A program made the translations under genes and the position numbers. 54,818 bases of DNA from Chondrus crispus (Eukaryota; Rhodophyta; Florideophyceae; Gigartinales; Gigartinaceae): positions 475,037-529,854 of the forward strand of contig NW_005179158.1 of the NCBI RefSeq assembly GCF_000350225.1. The letters are read 5' to 3'. Position 1 is the stretch's first letter. Every line of letters begins with the position of its first letter. Shown in pieces: positions 44,488 to 54,078 of the stretch. A model generated the notes under the pieces. The model was not told the DNA's origin. It saw only the letters and a list, made by a program, of their open reading frames with translations, and searched no databases.

Positions 44488-45146
44488 TGTAGCATAAGCG
44501 CGGATCAGAATTAGATTTAGAATTAGATCGCGCGCGGCCGATCACACGTGTACTATCAGCGTGCGCGATCACACGTGTATTGACAGCGCGCGCGATCACA
44601 CGTGTATTGACCGCGCGCGCGGTCACACGTATTGACCGCGCTACAGTAGCTGAGCATGGTAGCTCAGCACTGTAACGCGCTACAGTACAGTACGGACTGT
44701 ACTGTAGCCCTGTATGATAGACGCGACGACTTGTATATTAAAACTACGGTTAGCCGACGGCGGCGGGGAGAAGGCAAGCATCGGCTTGGCCAGACCCTCA
44801 CAGTCCGCTAACCCGGAACGTTTACTCTAACTCGGGGACGCTCTCTCTGTTCGCGTTTTAGAGTAGAAGGACACGGGTAGCGGACGCGTACGTGCGCGTG
44901 CGAGCTAGGATCCGCCTCCGCCCGTCGGTACTGGAACGTCACCCAGTACCGCGCGGGGGCGTCGAGGCGTCGATCCGCTCTACCGCATACACTAACGCGT
45001 TTGCGACCCGACCCGCTCTACCACCGCTACCGGCCCGTGTCATTCCTCACGCGTTGCTTACTGGTCCTTTCTGCTCTTCTCGCGTTCTACAGGGTCTCTT
45101 ACGCGGACTGTTTATACACCCCTGCCGTTGGGGTGTTTATGCTACA
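44488..45146 (+). repeat. Solo LTR family D (659 bp) in PIF transposase 1
   Basis: TG...CA ends (TGTAGCATAA start, TTTATGCTACA end) and the duplication GATAC at 44483-44487 and 45147-45151. Related to 21022-21690 but in the opposite orientation and clearly diverged. TATA-like TATATTAAAAC near 44734. Confidence 0.93.
44527..44640. repeat. Short tandem repeats with CACGTG cores
   Basis: Four units of about 30 bp with GCGCGATCACACGTGTA and similar. The family-D copy at 21022-21690 has CACGTG words but not this array. They lie in the part of the LTR that should hold its enhancer, so they may be factor-binding sites. Confidence 0.7.
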
Positions 45147-46064
45147 GATACAGTCCGAGTATGTGGCAGCGCTGCTCTGAATAAATCCGTCTTGATAGTT
45201 CTGAACCAAACTCCCAAACGTCTTGAAAAGGAACTCCATACCCTCGTAGAATATTTCGTCTAGCTGGGGGCTCATCATTCTGAACTCATGCTCTAAGTCT
45301 CACCAACGACCCGGCGTTCCTAGACGTCTGCAGATAATGCAGAACGAAAGAACTACGTCCGTGCGATATCGCCTTCGTTTAGTTGCATTCATGTCCTCAG
45401 GCCATCCCATCAGGGATGTTATGCGATATATGTCTGCCTTGGCGAAATCAAATCGTTTAAGGCATTCGCAGTCGTCTAGTTCGTCTAAACAAAATGATTT
45501 GTTCCTTATCGACAGCCTGCGTTCAACTGCCAGGGCGTCTTCCACTGCAGCATGGTGTGCAATCTGAAGAAAGTAAGAAGTTAGTCTATTGCTGGTGTTG
45601 GCCGCGCGACACCTTAAGATGCAAATTAGAGCCGTTGTTGCGGTCTGACAGCGTTTGCCAGTAGATGCGTCTCTGATTCTCATGTCTCTCCCTGCCAGGG
45701 CCAGTGGCAGGGGAGACGAACATGGCTACACGATAAACTCTGCATCGGGCTGCATCTGGCACGGTGACACAGCAGTACCGTTAGGTAGCGACCGTACGGT
45801 TTGCCAAAACATGATTGACATTTCCAATTTCCGTACGGTACGAGCTTATCATAAGTACCGAAATATCTACGGTACGGTACTTGCCAAAACCGTCAAATGT
45901 CGCCGCCCGCTGTTGCATACAGCAACAGGAATTTGTCAGCACAGGAAAGACGCCAGGGCTGTCGGAAAAGTCACTTTCTAGAAGTCTTCACTAGCCAAAC
46001 TTTGCGGGAACCGCTTTCTCTCTACGGCTGACGTTCTCTCTCCAGTGAAGTCCTTTGCTCTTGT

Positions 46065-47273
46065 ATGATGAGTCGCTTTGAAAACTTGCGAAAGAAAAGC
46101 GTTTCAGAAAGACAACGGGACAAACACACATCTGTGCTACTAGCGGCTGTAGCCGCTTTAATTCTAGAGGAGGATTCTGTCAATCTGGTGTTTGCAAAAT
46201 TGCAACTCGAGCGAATTTCAAATGCCCACCGAGTTGCGCCACAGCAGGTGAACGCTTAAAGGCAAAGGACACATATAAGTTTCGAAGAGAGTACTGCATT
46301 ATATAGCAATGAAGAATTCGAGCGTGCATTTCGAATGAGCAGGCATTCTTTTTATGTTGTACTGGAGACGTTGGGTGATGACCTAAGGAGACGAAAGGCA
46401 CGAAACACTGTGAAACCCGCCGCAAGATTGGGCAAAACACTGTGCTTTCTTGCCGGTGGCAGCTACCTAGATGAGATGCAGCACTATGCCCTTGGCAAAA
46501 CCACAGTGTACGCAATTTTCAAAGAGACAAGGGTTTCTCTGCTTCGCAGATTATCATTCCCAGATGTTCTCGGGTGCCAGGATCAACTGCGGCGGCTTGC
46601 CGAAGAGTTTAAAGTTTCTCGAAGGAGCGTGAATCCTTTGACGGGATGCATAGGGGCTTTGGATGGGATATGTGTGAAGGTCAAGCAGCCGGAGACTCGC
46701 CACGGTCCAGCAGGATTTTATTGTAGAAAGGGATACTATTCTGTACCAGTTCAGGCGCTCGTGGATGCCGGCTATAGATTTGTCCTTGCATCCGCAAAGT
46801 GTAAGGGGTCATCACATGACTCTCTGGCGCATTCAGTGTCGTTCTTAGGCGGATATCTCGCCGCAGGTTTGCTACAAAATGAGTTTTGGGTAGCAGGGAA
46901 CGAAGCGTATGCTTGTGATGAAAGCCTATTAACTCATTATCCTGCCTCTCTACTCTAGGGCCACCCATACCGCGACGCTTACAATTTCTTTCAATTCTCC
47001 CTGCGTATGCACGTCGAACAGGCTTTTGGATATCTGGTTAACAAATGGAGAATTTTACGGCAGATGGAATTTTCATTAGAAGTCAGCATCGAAATAATTA
47101 TTGCCACCATGAAGCTGCATAACTTCTGCATTAACGTAAACGGTTGGCAACACCGTATTAATTTGTACAGTTCCGATTCTCTTGCAACGTTGAGGGAAGA
47201 CAGTGATGACTGGTGTCGTATCGCCAAAGAGGACAACTGGCAGATAGTGAAAATGCTCCGCGAATCGTCATAG
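46065..47273 (+). pseudogene. PIF/Harbinger transposase 2 with two in-frame stops
   Basis: A single frame of 402 sense-length codons, interrupted only by TAA at 46257-46259 and TAG at 46956-46958. The helical N-terminus includes FRMSRHSFYVV. Catalytic words are TGCIGALDGICVKV near 46650 (first Asp), WVAGNEAYACDE near 46890 (the family has G-D-A-A-Y, so the second Asp reads Asn) and MHVEQAFGYLVNKW near 47010 (Glu present). The gene lies directly right of PIF element 1, but its sequence is unlike that transposase, so it is another family. I could not define its ends or an accessory gene. Confidence 0.8.
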
Positions 47274-47625
47274 GCGGACTTCGCGCGAGGTGCTTCTAAA
47301 CGAAGGGAGAAGATGGTAGCGCTTCTGGAGGGCCGTGGCATCCTTCGACCTTAACATGCAGGTAGGAAGGTAACTGGTACTAGGAAAAAGGTAGTCGTCC
47401 GCATTGGGTGGGGTGGTAGTGGAAAAACAAATCGTTTGGCATGTTGTAAGTTCAACATGTCATGATAGTAATATTTATTGAGCATTCTTTCTGCTTTCTT
47501 GCTTTCATGGCACGCCCGAGGTAACGCGGTGTTTTATCCAGCGGGGCGCGTGCGTGCGCACCCGCCCGGAAGAGCAGGCGGCGCGGACAAAGGAAGGCGC
47601 GCGCCGCGCAACGGACGAAGCGCAA

Positions 47626-47793
47626 TCTCGCCGCAAGATCTTTCTCGGGAGCGCATCTCGCTGGGCTAGGGGGACTGTTCCCCACGGCGGGCTTCCTCAC
47701 GTACGTTGTCATGGGCGCGTTGGCGGGGGCCGTCGCCGCCATGGTCACCACGCCCGCCGACGTGCTGGTCATCAAGCCAGTATATACATGATA
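47626..47793 (+). pseudogene. Fragment resembling a mitochondrial carrier
   Basis: The frame reads SFSGAHLAGLGGLFP and MGALAGAVAAMVTTPADV before a TGA. Gly/Ala-rich G-A-L-A-G-A followed by T-T-P-x-D-V matches the start of a repeat unit in mitochondrial solute carriers (signature P-x-D/E-x-x-K/R). Only about 55 codons exist, so this is at most a stranded piece of a gene. A 17-bp word CAATCTCGCCGCAAGAT just upstream recurs at 48161, so the piece may have arrived with a GC-rich repeat. Confidence 0.4.
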
Positions 47794-48392
47794 ATAGGGT
47801 ATATGCATCTTTCGAATGCAAAAAAGATCGCGCCCGAGAAGGGGTGCCTATTTTGTACGCGGAAGTGAGACCGCAGTTTACCGGCGGTTACATGCGTCGC
47901 GCGGGGGCGGGGGAGCATTCGCGGCGGGGGAACGCGCTGGGGCGAGATGCACGAAAGCTCTGTCGGGGGGTGCGCGCGCTTCGCACGCTGTCGCGAGATG
48001 CGGTATACGCGGCGCGAGTTGCTCGCGCCCGCTCCCGACCGCGCCAGCTGTGGGCGTTCCGCGCGGCTCTGGGACACGGTGCTTCGTTGTGCGCGATCGT
48101 GCTGACGCGACGGCAGTGGTGCGGACGCGCATGGGGTGGCGAGCGCGGTGCGTGGCCACGCAATCTCGCCGCAAGATATTTTATCACGGGGGCAAAAAGG
48201 GTTTCCACCCCTACGGCGCGCAGTACCTCCGAGCGCACAGCGAGCGGACGCCGAGAGATTCGGTCAGAAGATGCTTTCCAACGGGCACGCGCGCGATGCG
48301 ATGCAAGTTGTGAGTTATCACACAAATAAATTATATGTCGCTCACTAGAAGACACTGTGCGCTTCTCGCTTGGCCGCGTGGCCTCCGCCGCG
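47794..48392. other. GC-rich stretch without a supportable gene
   Basis: Open frames exist in nearly every frame because GC content is high and stops are rare. None shows a domain. The second copy of CAATCTCGCCGCAAGAT lies near 48161. Confidence 0.45.
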
Positions 48393-50024
48393 CTACCTTT
48401 TGATGACGGCCATCGGCCGCAGCTTCAGGCACTTTCGCGAAATCCCGGCTTGGTCGCATATGTCCACTACCGCGGATACGTCCTTGTAACTATGCAAGCA
48501 CGACACAAAAAAGAACAAGACAGAGCAAGAAAACAAGCACACTGGGTTAGCAAAAGAAAACCGCTGCGACTCTCCTTTCTCACAACACGAAAGAAAAAAG
48601 CTTGACGCCTTCCTGTCACCTACCTCTGGCGCCTCCTCAGTGATCAGCTTTGGCGACGCGACGCGAATCGCAATCCGCTTTCCCTCCAAGTTGTTCAACA
48701 CCTCTTCATAGTTAAGCTGCCGCCGGCAAGCAGACCGGCTCTGCGCCTGCCCCGCCCCATGACACGTCGACCCAAATGTCTCTCTCATCCCATTTTCGGT
48801 CCCAAGCAACACATAGCTGCACGTCCCCATCGTCCCTCCGATCAGCACGGGCTACCCCATCATCTGGTAGTCGTACGGCACTAGCCGATGATGCGGCGGA
48901 AAAGCCCGCGTCGGCCGCTTACGATGCACCAACAACTTTCTCACCTTCCCATATACATTGATCGTTTCTACTTTGGCAATGTTGTGGCTCACGTCGTAGA
49001 TCACGTGTATGTTCTGCTCTGCCGGCGACTTTCTAAATAACTTTGCAAACGCCTGTCCCGCTAAGAACGTCATCAAGCTCCGGTTGACCCAGGCCAAATT
49101 CGCTGCGGCTGCCATTTCGGCAAAATGATTGCTCTCGATCCTCGCACACGCGAGCTGCCTATCATTCACCTCGATCCCATCCCTCGCCATCGCCTTTTCC
49201 ATATGCTGCAACGCATCCGTAGCCACCTGATGTGCCAAGCCCCTGCTCCCCGAATGGATCATGGCCACGACTTGTCCCACAGTTGTGACGCCCATCGCCG
49301 CAGCCACCGTTTCATCAAAGATCTCATCCACAATCTGTATCTCAGCGTAATGATTGCCGGCGCCTATCGTGCCCAGCTGGCTCAAGCTGCGCTTTTTCGC
49401 TCATGCAGACACTTCGCACGGGTCTCCTGGAGCATGCGGCCATTCTCCTCGCAGTACTGCCTGTCCTCGGGCCAGACATAGCCCTCACGCAGGGACTAAT
49501 CTACACCGAGCTCCAGGGCGGCCTCGAGCGACTGGATGGTCGTCGAGATGATGCCTTTTGAACCGACGCCGACAGGAATGTGGTCGAATAGCGTCTGGGC
49601 GAGCACATTCTTGAATAGATAGACATCCTGCTCCATGAGATTAGTGCGCAGCCGACGGACGGCGTAGTTTATGTCAATACTCTCATCACCCGCCGAGACA
49701 ACGGCCTGCGGGTGGTCCATATGGAAGACCGCGACGTTCCTGATGGTAAAACCGTAGCCTGAATGGACGTCGGGCATGGCGATGGAGCGTGCGACGATTC
49801 CTGGGAGTGAGGAGACGTTTGCGATTTGCTTGACGGCGGGCAGAAAGCCGCCCGAGAGAGACGGGGTTTCGGCGGCGCGCTCAAGCTCGGCCTTGACCAG
49901 CGGTGGGAGAACTTCGTTCACGTAAAGGTGCCCGGGGCAAGCATGTTGGGGACGAAGCCGATGTAGATATCTTCAAGGCATGGAGCGACAAGACGAAGGT
50001 AGGACAACTCTTCCTCGTAGGTGC
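48393..50024 (-). pseudogene. RtcB: tRNA-splicing ligase RtcB homologue, inactivated
   Basis: RtcB joins RNA ends in tRNA splicing using GTP and Mn2+. Nearly full length can be followed on the minus strand: GFVPNMLAPGTF (near 49940), PGIVARSIAMPDVHSGYGF (49740-49800), [22 protein letters not shown] (49340), [20 protein letters not shown] (48980) and [10 protein letters not shown] (48740, with the guanylated His region). A probable intron, GTAGGT...AG, of about 135-140 bp lies at 48483-48623. Defects: a frameshift near 49925; TAG for the Trp of WSLREGY near 49498; a frameshift near 49395; TAG for the Gln of GQPVLIGG near 48854. The metal-site Cys of FDINCGVR is replaced (IDINYAVR). A dead duplicate of a core gene. 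Confidence 0.9.
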
Positions 50025-50399
50025 GACGGCGCGGCTTCGGGGTAGGCTCTTAGACCTCCATGGCTTGATGGAGGGGTGGGTTGGTTCACTACATGCAGGT
50101 GATTTTCGGATTGGTACCTGTAGTGGCTGCTCTACGTATGGAATTCCAACCCATTGCTCGTTTAAAATAACCTCCGGTCCTGTCTCTGTCCTCCGCTCGT
50201 CAATTGTTCGTCCTCTTCTTCGTTGCTCGTCGTCTTCGCGTACGCGGGCGGTGGCGGTGGCGGCGAGGCGGCGTGGGGCGGGGTCGTGAAGAGGCTGCCT
50301 GTGTTCCAGTCCGGCGAGGCGATGGCCAAGACGGGGTTCGGCTTCGTGTTGTGGAGCAGCTGGACGTTCCATATGTCACTATTCATCGCTTCGCAAGTT

Positions 50400-51805
50400 G
50401 TTGAACTTCGCAACAGCCTCCGATAGCCCCTTTTCGCAGATTGAAATAATGCCCTCGCCAGCCCCTGCGTCTTTCACCCTTTTCAACCCCATTGTGCGCT
50501 TCTCGATGACGTCATACCAGTCCTATTTTTCAAGTTCGTCGGAAAGCGGTGTAGGCTTCCTACCTACGTTCGTGGTGCTCTGTGCATTTGTCAGAATATC
50601 CTTCACCTCGCCCCAGCGATCCTTACTCTCCATTCTCATTTCCTTATTCCCCAGCCTCTTCATATGACGCACTTCGCCTTCTCTTGCCAAATGATGAACT
50701 ACGCGTCAATGCAAAACTCATACCCCCCTCTTCCATACCAACCTCAAATGTTTTTAAACTTACACCTAACAAGAACTGGTCTGGTTCCTTAGTGTCCAAT
50801 CGGCATACCACAAAAAATATCCAAACTCGCTTCATATCTATTGTCGCAACGTTCCCTTCCTTGTCATGCGGACCTAAAAAATATAGAAGTTATACGGATC
50901 GTTGTTTCCCGAATTACTGTAATCCTCAAAACGTTTTGTAAACATAGATCGTGTCCTTTGATAGAGATTCTTCAACCCTTCAGCAGATCTCTCGCAAAGG
51001 GGGGGCTCCGAGGAACATACCCCGGCACGGACGTGGAGAATTCCTGCTCATATGAAATAAAATGATCATTAAAGCGCCTCGCAATAATCCGCCAGAGGTC
51101 ATCCCGAGTAAAATTTGTGCGAAAGTTGTCTAGCGTGAGCGCGTTGTTAAATTCCAGTAATGCTTTCCTCGAAGGAGTATCATCACGCAGAGTTACACAT
51201 AGCCTAGCAAATTCAGAAATTGAGAATAATGGCACTACGTTTGCGGGGATGCTTGAAGGATTTTTTTGGAGAGCAAGCTCTCCATTGTCGCCCAAACCTC
51301 GATCTCCACACTTCCTTAGGGTCTGTACAATTATTTGGACTGCAGGTGGTTTGTCGAAATCGCATACATTCTGGTCAAATTTTTTTATGAACTCCTTCAA
51401 ACTGCTGCATTTTGTATTCCCATCACACGTTCTTTCAAATGAAACTCCCTCCCTCTCCCTCTGCAGCACCAAAAGGAAGTTTCGGTACACCAGTTCCATC
51501 TTGTTTCCTGATGCACGACGTTTCCATTCCTTTCCAATTTCCCCGTTTGTCCGCTTTGTTTTCCTTGCGAAGAATGTGAAAAGCTTATTCTCCATGGGGA
51601 CGTCATGGTCGTCGTGCACATTTTCGAAAAGTGCTCTCGGCGGCAGTTGAGCGTCAACGACGCCACCTTCCACAGCGGCTTCTGTTCTCCTGACACTAGT
51701 TGCAAATGATTTTGGCGAAGTCCTTGTGCCCACAACAACGGCCGATAGCCCAAAAACGGACGCAGGAGCGCACGGAGCGTTGCATTGCGTTGGCGTTGTT
51801 AGCAA
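50400..51805 (-). pseudogene. Unrecognised broken gene
   Basis: A clean frame of 277 codons (51805-50972) is followed by pieces in other frames: 50835-50644, and about 50650-50400 with DRWGEVKDILTNAQ and VIEKRTMGLKRVKDAG, interrupted by a TAG near 50546. The whole reads as one charged, mainly helical protein of perhaps 450 residues, with motifs FKKF-type basic patches and DLWRIIARRFNDHF. No domain is recognised. It lies next to PIF element 3 and may be an accessory gene of some transposon, but this is only a guess. Confidence 0.4.
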
Positions 51806-52282
51806 CGATTTCTCAGCTGCAAGCCGACCGGGGGGAACGCCTTGGCAATCCTTCCATTTTCATGCGATCGCGACAGCTACAAGCACTACCAATACAGAAC
51901 CGGCAGAGGCGGGAGGTTTGGCACAAATAAGAATGAAAAAAGAGGAAAGAGATGTGTGGAAGTGAGACAAAAGGAAGATTCGCTCCCTGCAGTAGATGCT
52001 TCCAAAACCCATTCGCTAATGTTTCCTGCCCAGAGTCGATGGTTGCCACTTGCGGCACTCCTCACGCTACAAGTGGTCCAGAGCAACCACATCTCCCTTC
52101 TGATTCTTGCTTGGATGTCAAAAAAGGAGCCAAGCAAATGCCCGCACTTGTGTGTCTCGTGCACTTCTTACAGTGCTGATATAAAGTGTAATGTTAAAGA
52201 TTAACATCGAACTATCCAATGAATAGGCTGCAGGTCACTCAATGATATTGTGAAGGCGAGTGATCAAGATTTCTCTTGAGTT
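51806..52282. other. Spacer without clear gene
   Basis: Short overlapping frames on both strands, no motif. The right limit is the proposed left end of PIF element 3. Confidence 0.45.
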
Positions 52283-52628
52283 AGAGCAACTCTACGGCCA
52301 ATCTATTCTCTAATCTAATTTGGGTTTTCAGGATAGAGTCAAATTTGCATCTCTACCGCGCACAATTTAATCTATCCTGAAATCTAACAAATAGATTACA
52401 ACTCGTTCAGGGTCTAACCGACCCCCTATTAGAGCCTGAAAGAGTTCTAATCTATCCGATAGAACTCACACGAAACGTGATATCATTGGGCATCACGATA
52501 CCAACACCCGCCTTTTCCCAATACAGTATGTCCAAAACGTCCATGCCAATGCTGTAGACGGCAAAACAGTCTCTCCGCGATCCATTCTCGGCATCTCTCT
52601 CATCACCCTCTCTCCATCAACACTGAAA

Positions 52629-53582
52629 ATGGGTCGCGGGAAGGGATGGGACTCGAATGAGAACGAGGCCCTTGCACGCGCTTGGGTGGTATCATCCGAA
52701 GACCCCATAGTTGGAGTCAACTAAACGAACAAGATCTTTATGGACACGCTCATGCGGCGCTTCATCGAAAGAGGGCCGAGGAAGGAAGAGGTTCCCCCGG
52801 GGCGCTTTGGAAATCGAACGGCTGCGAGCATCAAACAGCACTTTTCGGACAAGTCCGCTGACGTCCAAAAGTTTCGCGTCTCTCTAATGCGCGTCCGTGC
52901 ATCGAACCCAACGGGGGTAGGAGAAGAATGCGTTCTGTCTATGGCTGTTGCCATACACCTGGGTCGAACTTATGTCATCGAATATGACTACAAGGACCTT
53001 AATAAGGAAACCTGGATGTACTACCGGGCATGGTTGGTACTCCGCAACCATCCCAAATGGGCTCCTGTAGACGCTGACACACATGCCTCATCTGATCCCG
53101 TCATGGCAGCCGTCGAGGAACCAGTTATTTCCTCCTCTGATGTGGAGGGCCTGAGACCTGTGGATACTACCCCGCATAAGCGAACACAGAAGTTCGGCTT
53201 CGGATCACGTGCCGCAAAAATGGCGAAGCAGGAAAAACTAAGGACACAGGCGGTGTTTTCCCTAGCACAGTCCGCGAAGCGCAAAAACGAGTCACTAGAG
53301 GAACGAAATGCAATTGCCGTATTCTCTAGGCCAGAGGCGGAAGGACTTTCAGAGACCACCGAATTCTTCGCCGTCCTACGTAAGACCTACTTGGCACAGG
53401 CTGTAAAGCGAGCAAAAGTATCTGAAGAGAACAATGAAGCTTCTTTGTCCGTGCTCGCCAACCGCCTGGAACCTAAAAGACACAATGTAACGACACCTTC
53501 TGTGAGCCAGTTTGGTGTTCTCTCCACCAATCCATCTCCCCTGACCTCTGGTAAACCTGAAGAAACGAGCTCAGCCTCCTGA
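52629..53582 (+). pseudogene. Myb/SANT-like accessory protein of PIF element 3
   Basis: Frame from MGRGKGWDSNENEALARAW (Myb-like first helix with W and acidic residues), interrupted by TAA at 52722-52724, and continuing in the same frame from 52740 with RTAASIKQHFSDKSADVQKF, then YYRAWLVLRNHPKW, the C-terminal word seen in plant PIF accessory proteins. A basic, Ser-rich tail with a possible nuclear signal follows (GSRAAKMAKQEKLR). If 52740 were used as start, the first Myb helix would be lost. About 317 codons without the stop. Confidence 0.72.
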
Positions 53583-54078
53583 GGACGGCCTAGATGCACG
53601 GAAAGACGTGACAAACAGCCGATACAGCGCCAGTCTCGTCGCGGACAAGCCGGGACCCAACTACCCGGCTCTCACCCAAGGCAAGTCCCCGGAGCCCGCC
53701 AACGGGACCCAACCCCCCCACTCTCCGCCAGCGGCAAGCCCCCGGATCCCCTCATCGACACGCAGGGGGCTCAGACCCTCAACCCCCTCAGCCCCGCTGT
53801 GCGCCGGGGACGTAGTCACTGCGTTGCTGCCGTTGTTTAGTTGCAAGTTGAGGCCTCGTTTACTAAAAATTACCCTGTCTATTCCATATATGTTTGATGA
53901 GATCCTTCTTGAGTGAAAAATGGTCGACCACACTGTTGATGCTTTTCTCTCGCGACGGTACCATATTTGCCCACATACGCTCCGGTAAGTCGGAGTGCCA
54001 CAGATTTTTAATTGCTGCGAGGGAATCCCATTGAAACGCTTGCCCGTTGCTGAACATATTTCGGGCTTCCTCAAAATG

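Larger units (their letters stand above)
43883..45683 (-). pseudogene. PIF/Harbinger transposase 1, split by a solo LTR
   Basis: The N-terminal part lies right of the LTR (45683-45152), with a TGA near 45300 after RLGTPGRW. The catalytic part lies left (44487-43883). Removing the LTR and one GATAC joins SAATYSDC to IHKAGAPLESC in frame. Catalytic positions are FIDGTNIY (first Asp, near 44430) and YGDPAYV (second Asp, near 44205). The third position reads VAVQWAF near 44090, where the family has V-E-W, so the catalytic Glu seems changed to Gln. Dead both by insertion and by active-site change. Confidence 0.82.
42623..45902. mobile_element. PIF/Harbinger DNA transposon 1
   Basis: The left end (42623 on) and right end (inverted, 45902 leftward) share GGTTTTGGCAA..ACCGT and TTTCGGTA in the same order over about 50 bases, with a common CGACA a few bases further out. 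Inside are the two genes typical of this superfamily, a Myb/SANT-like protein (plus) and a DDE transposase (minus), arranged tail to tail. I could not find the 3-bp target duplication. A family-D solo LTR splits the transposase. Confidence 0.78.

Noticed and set aside
47816..48355. Several frames of 100 to 207 codons on both strands
   Set aside because: All frames are open at once because of very high GC; no motif supports any one.
49881..50372. 163-codon minus frame upstream of RtcB
   Set aside because: Out of frame with the recognisable RtcB N-terminus, which lies in another frame at 49920-50024; a shadow.
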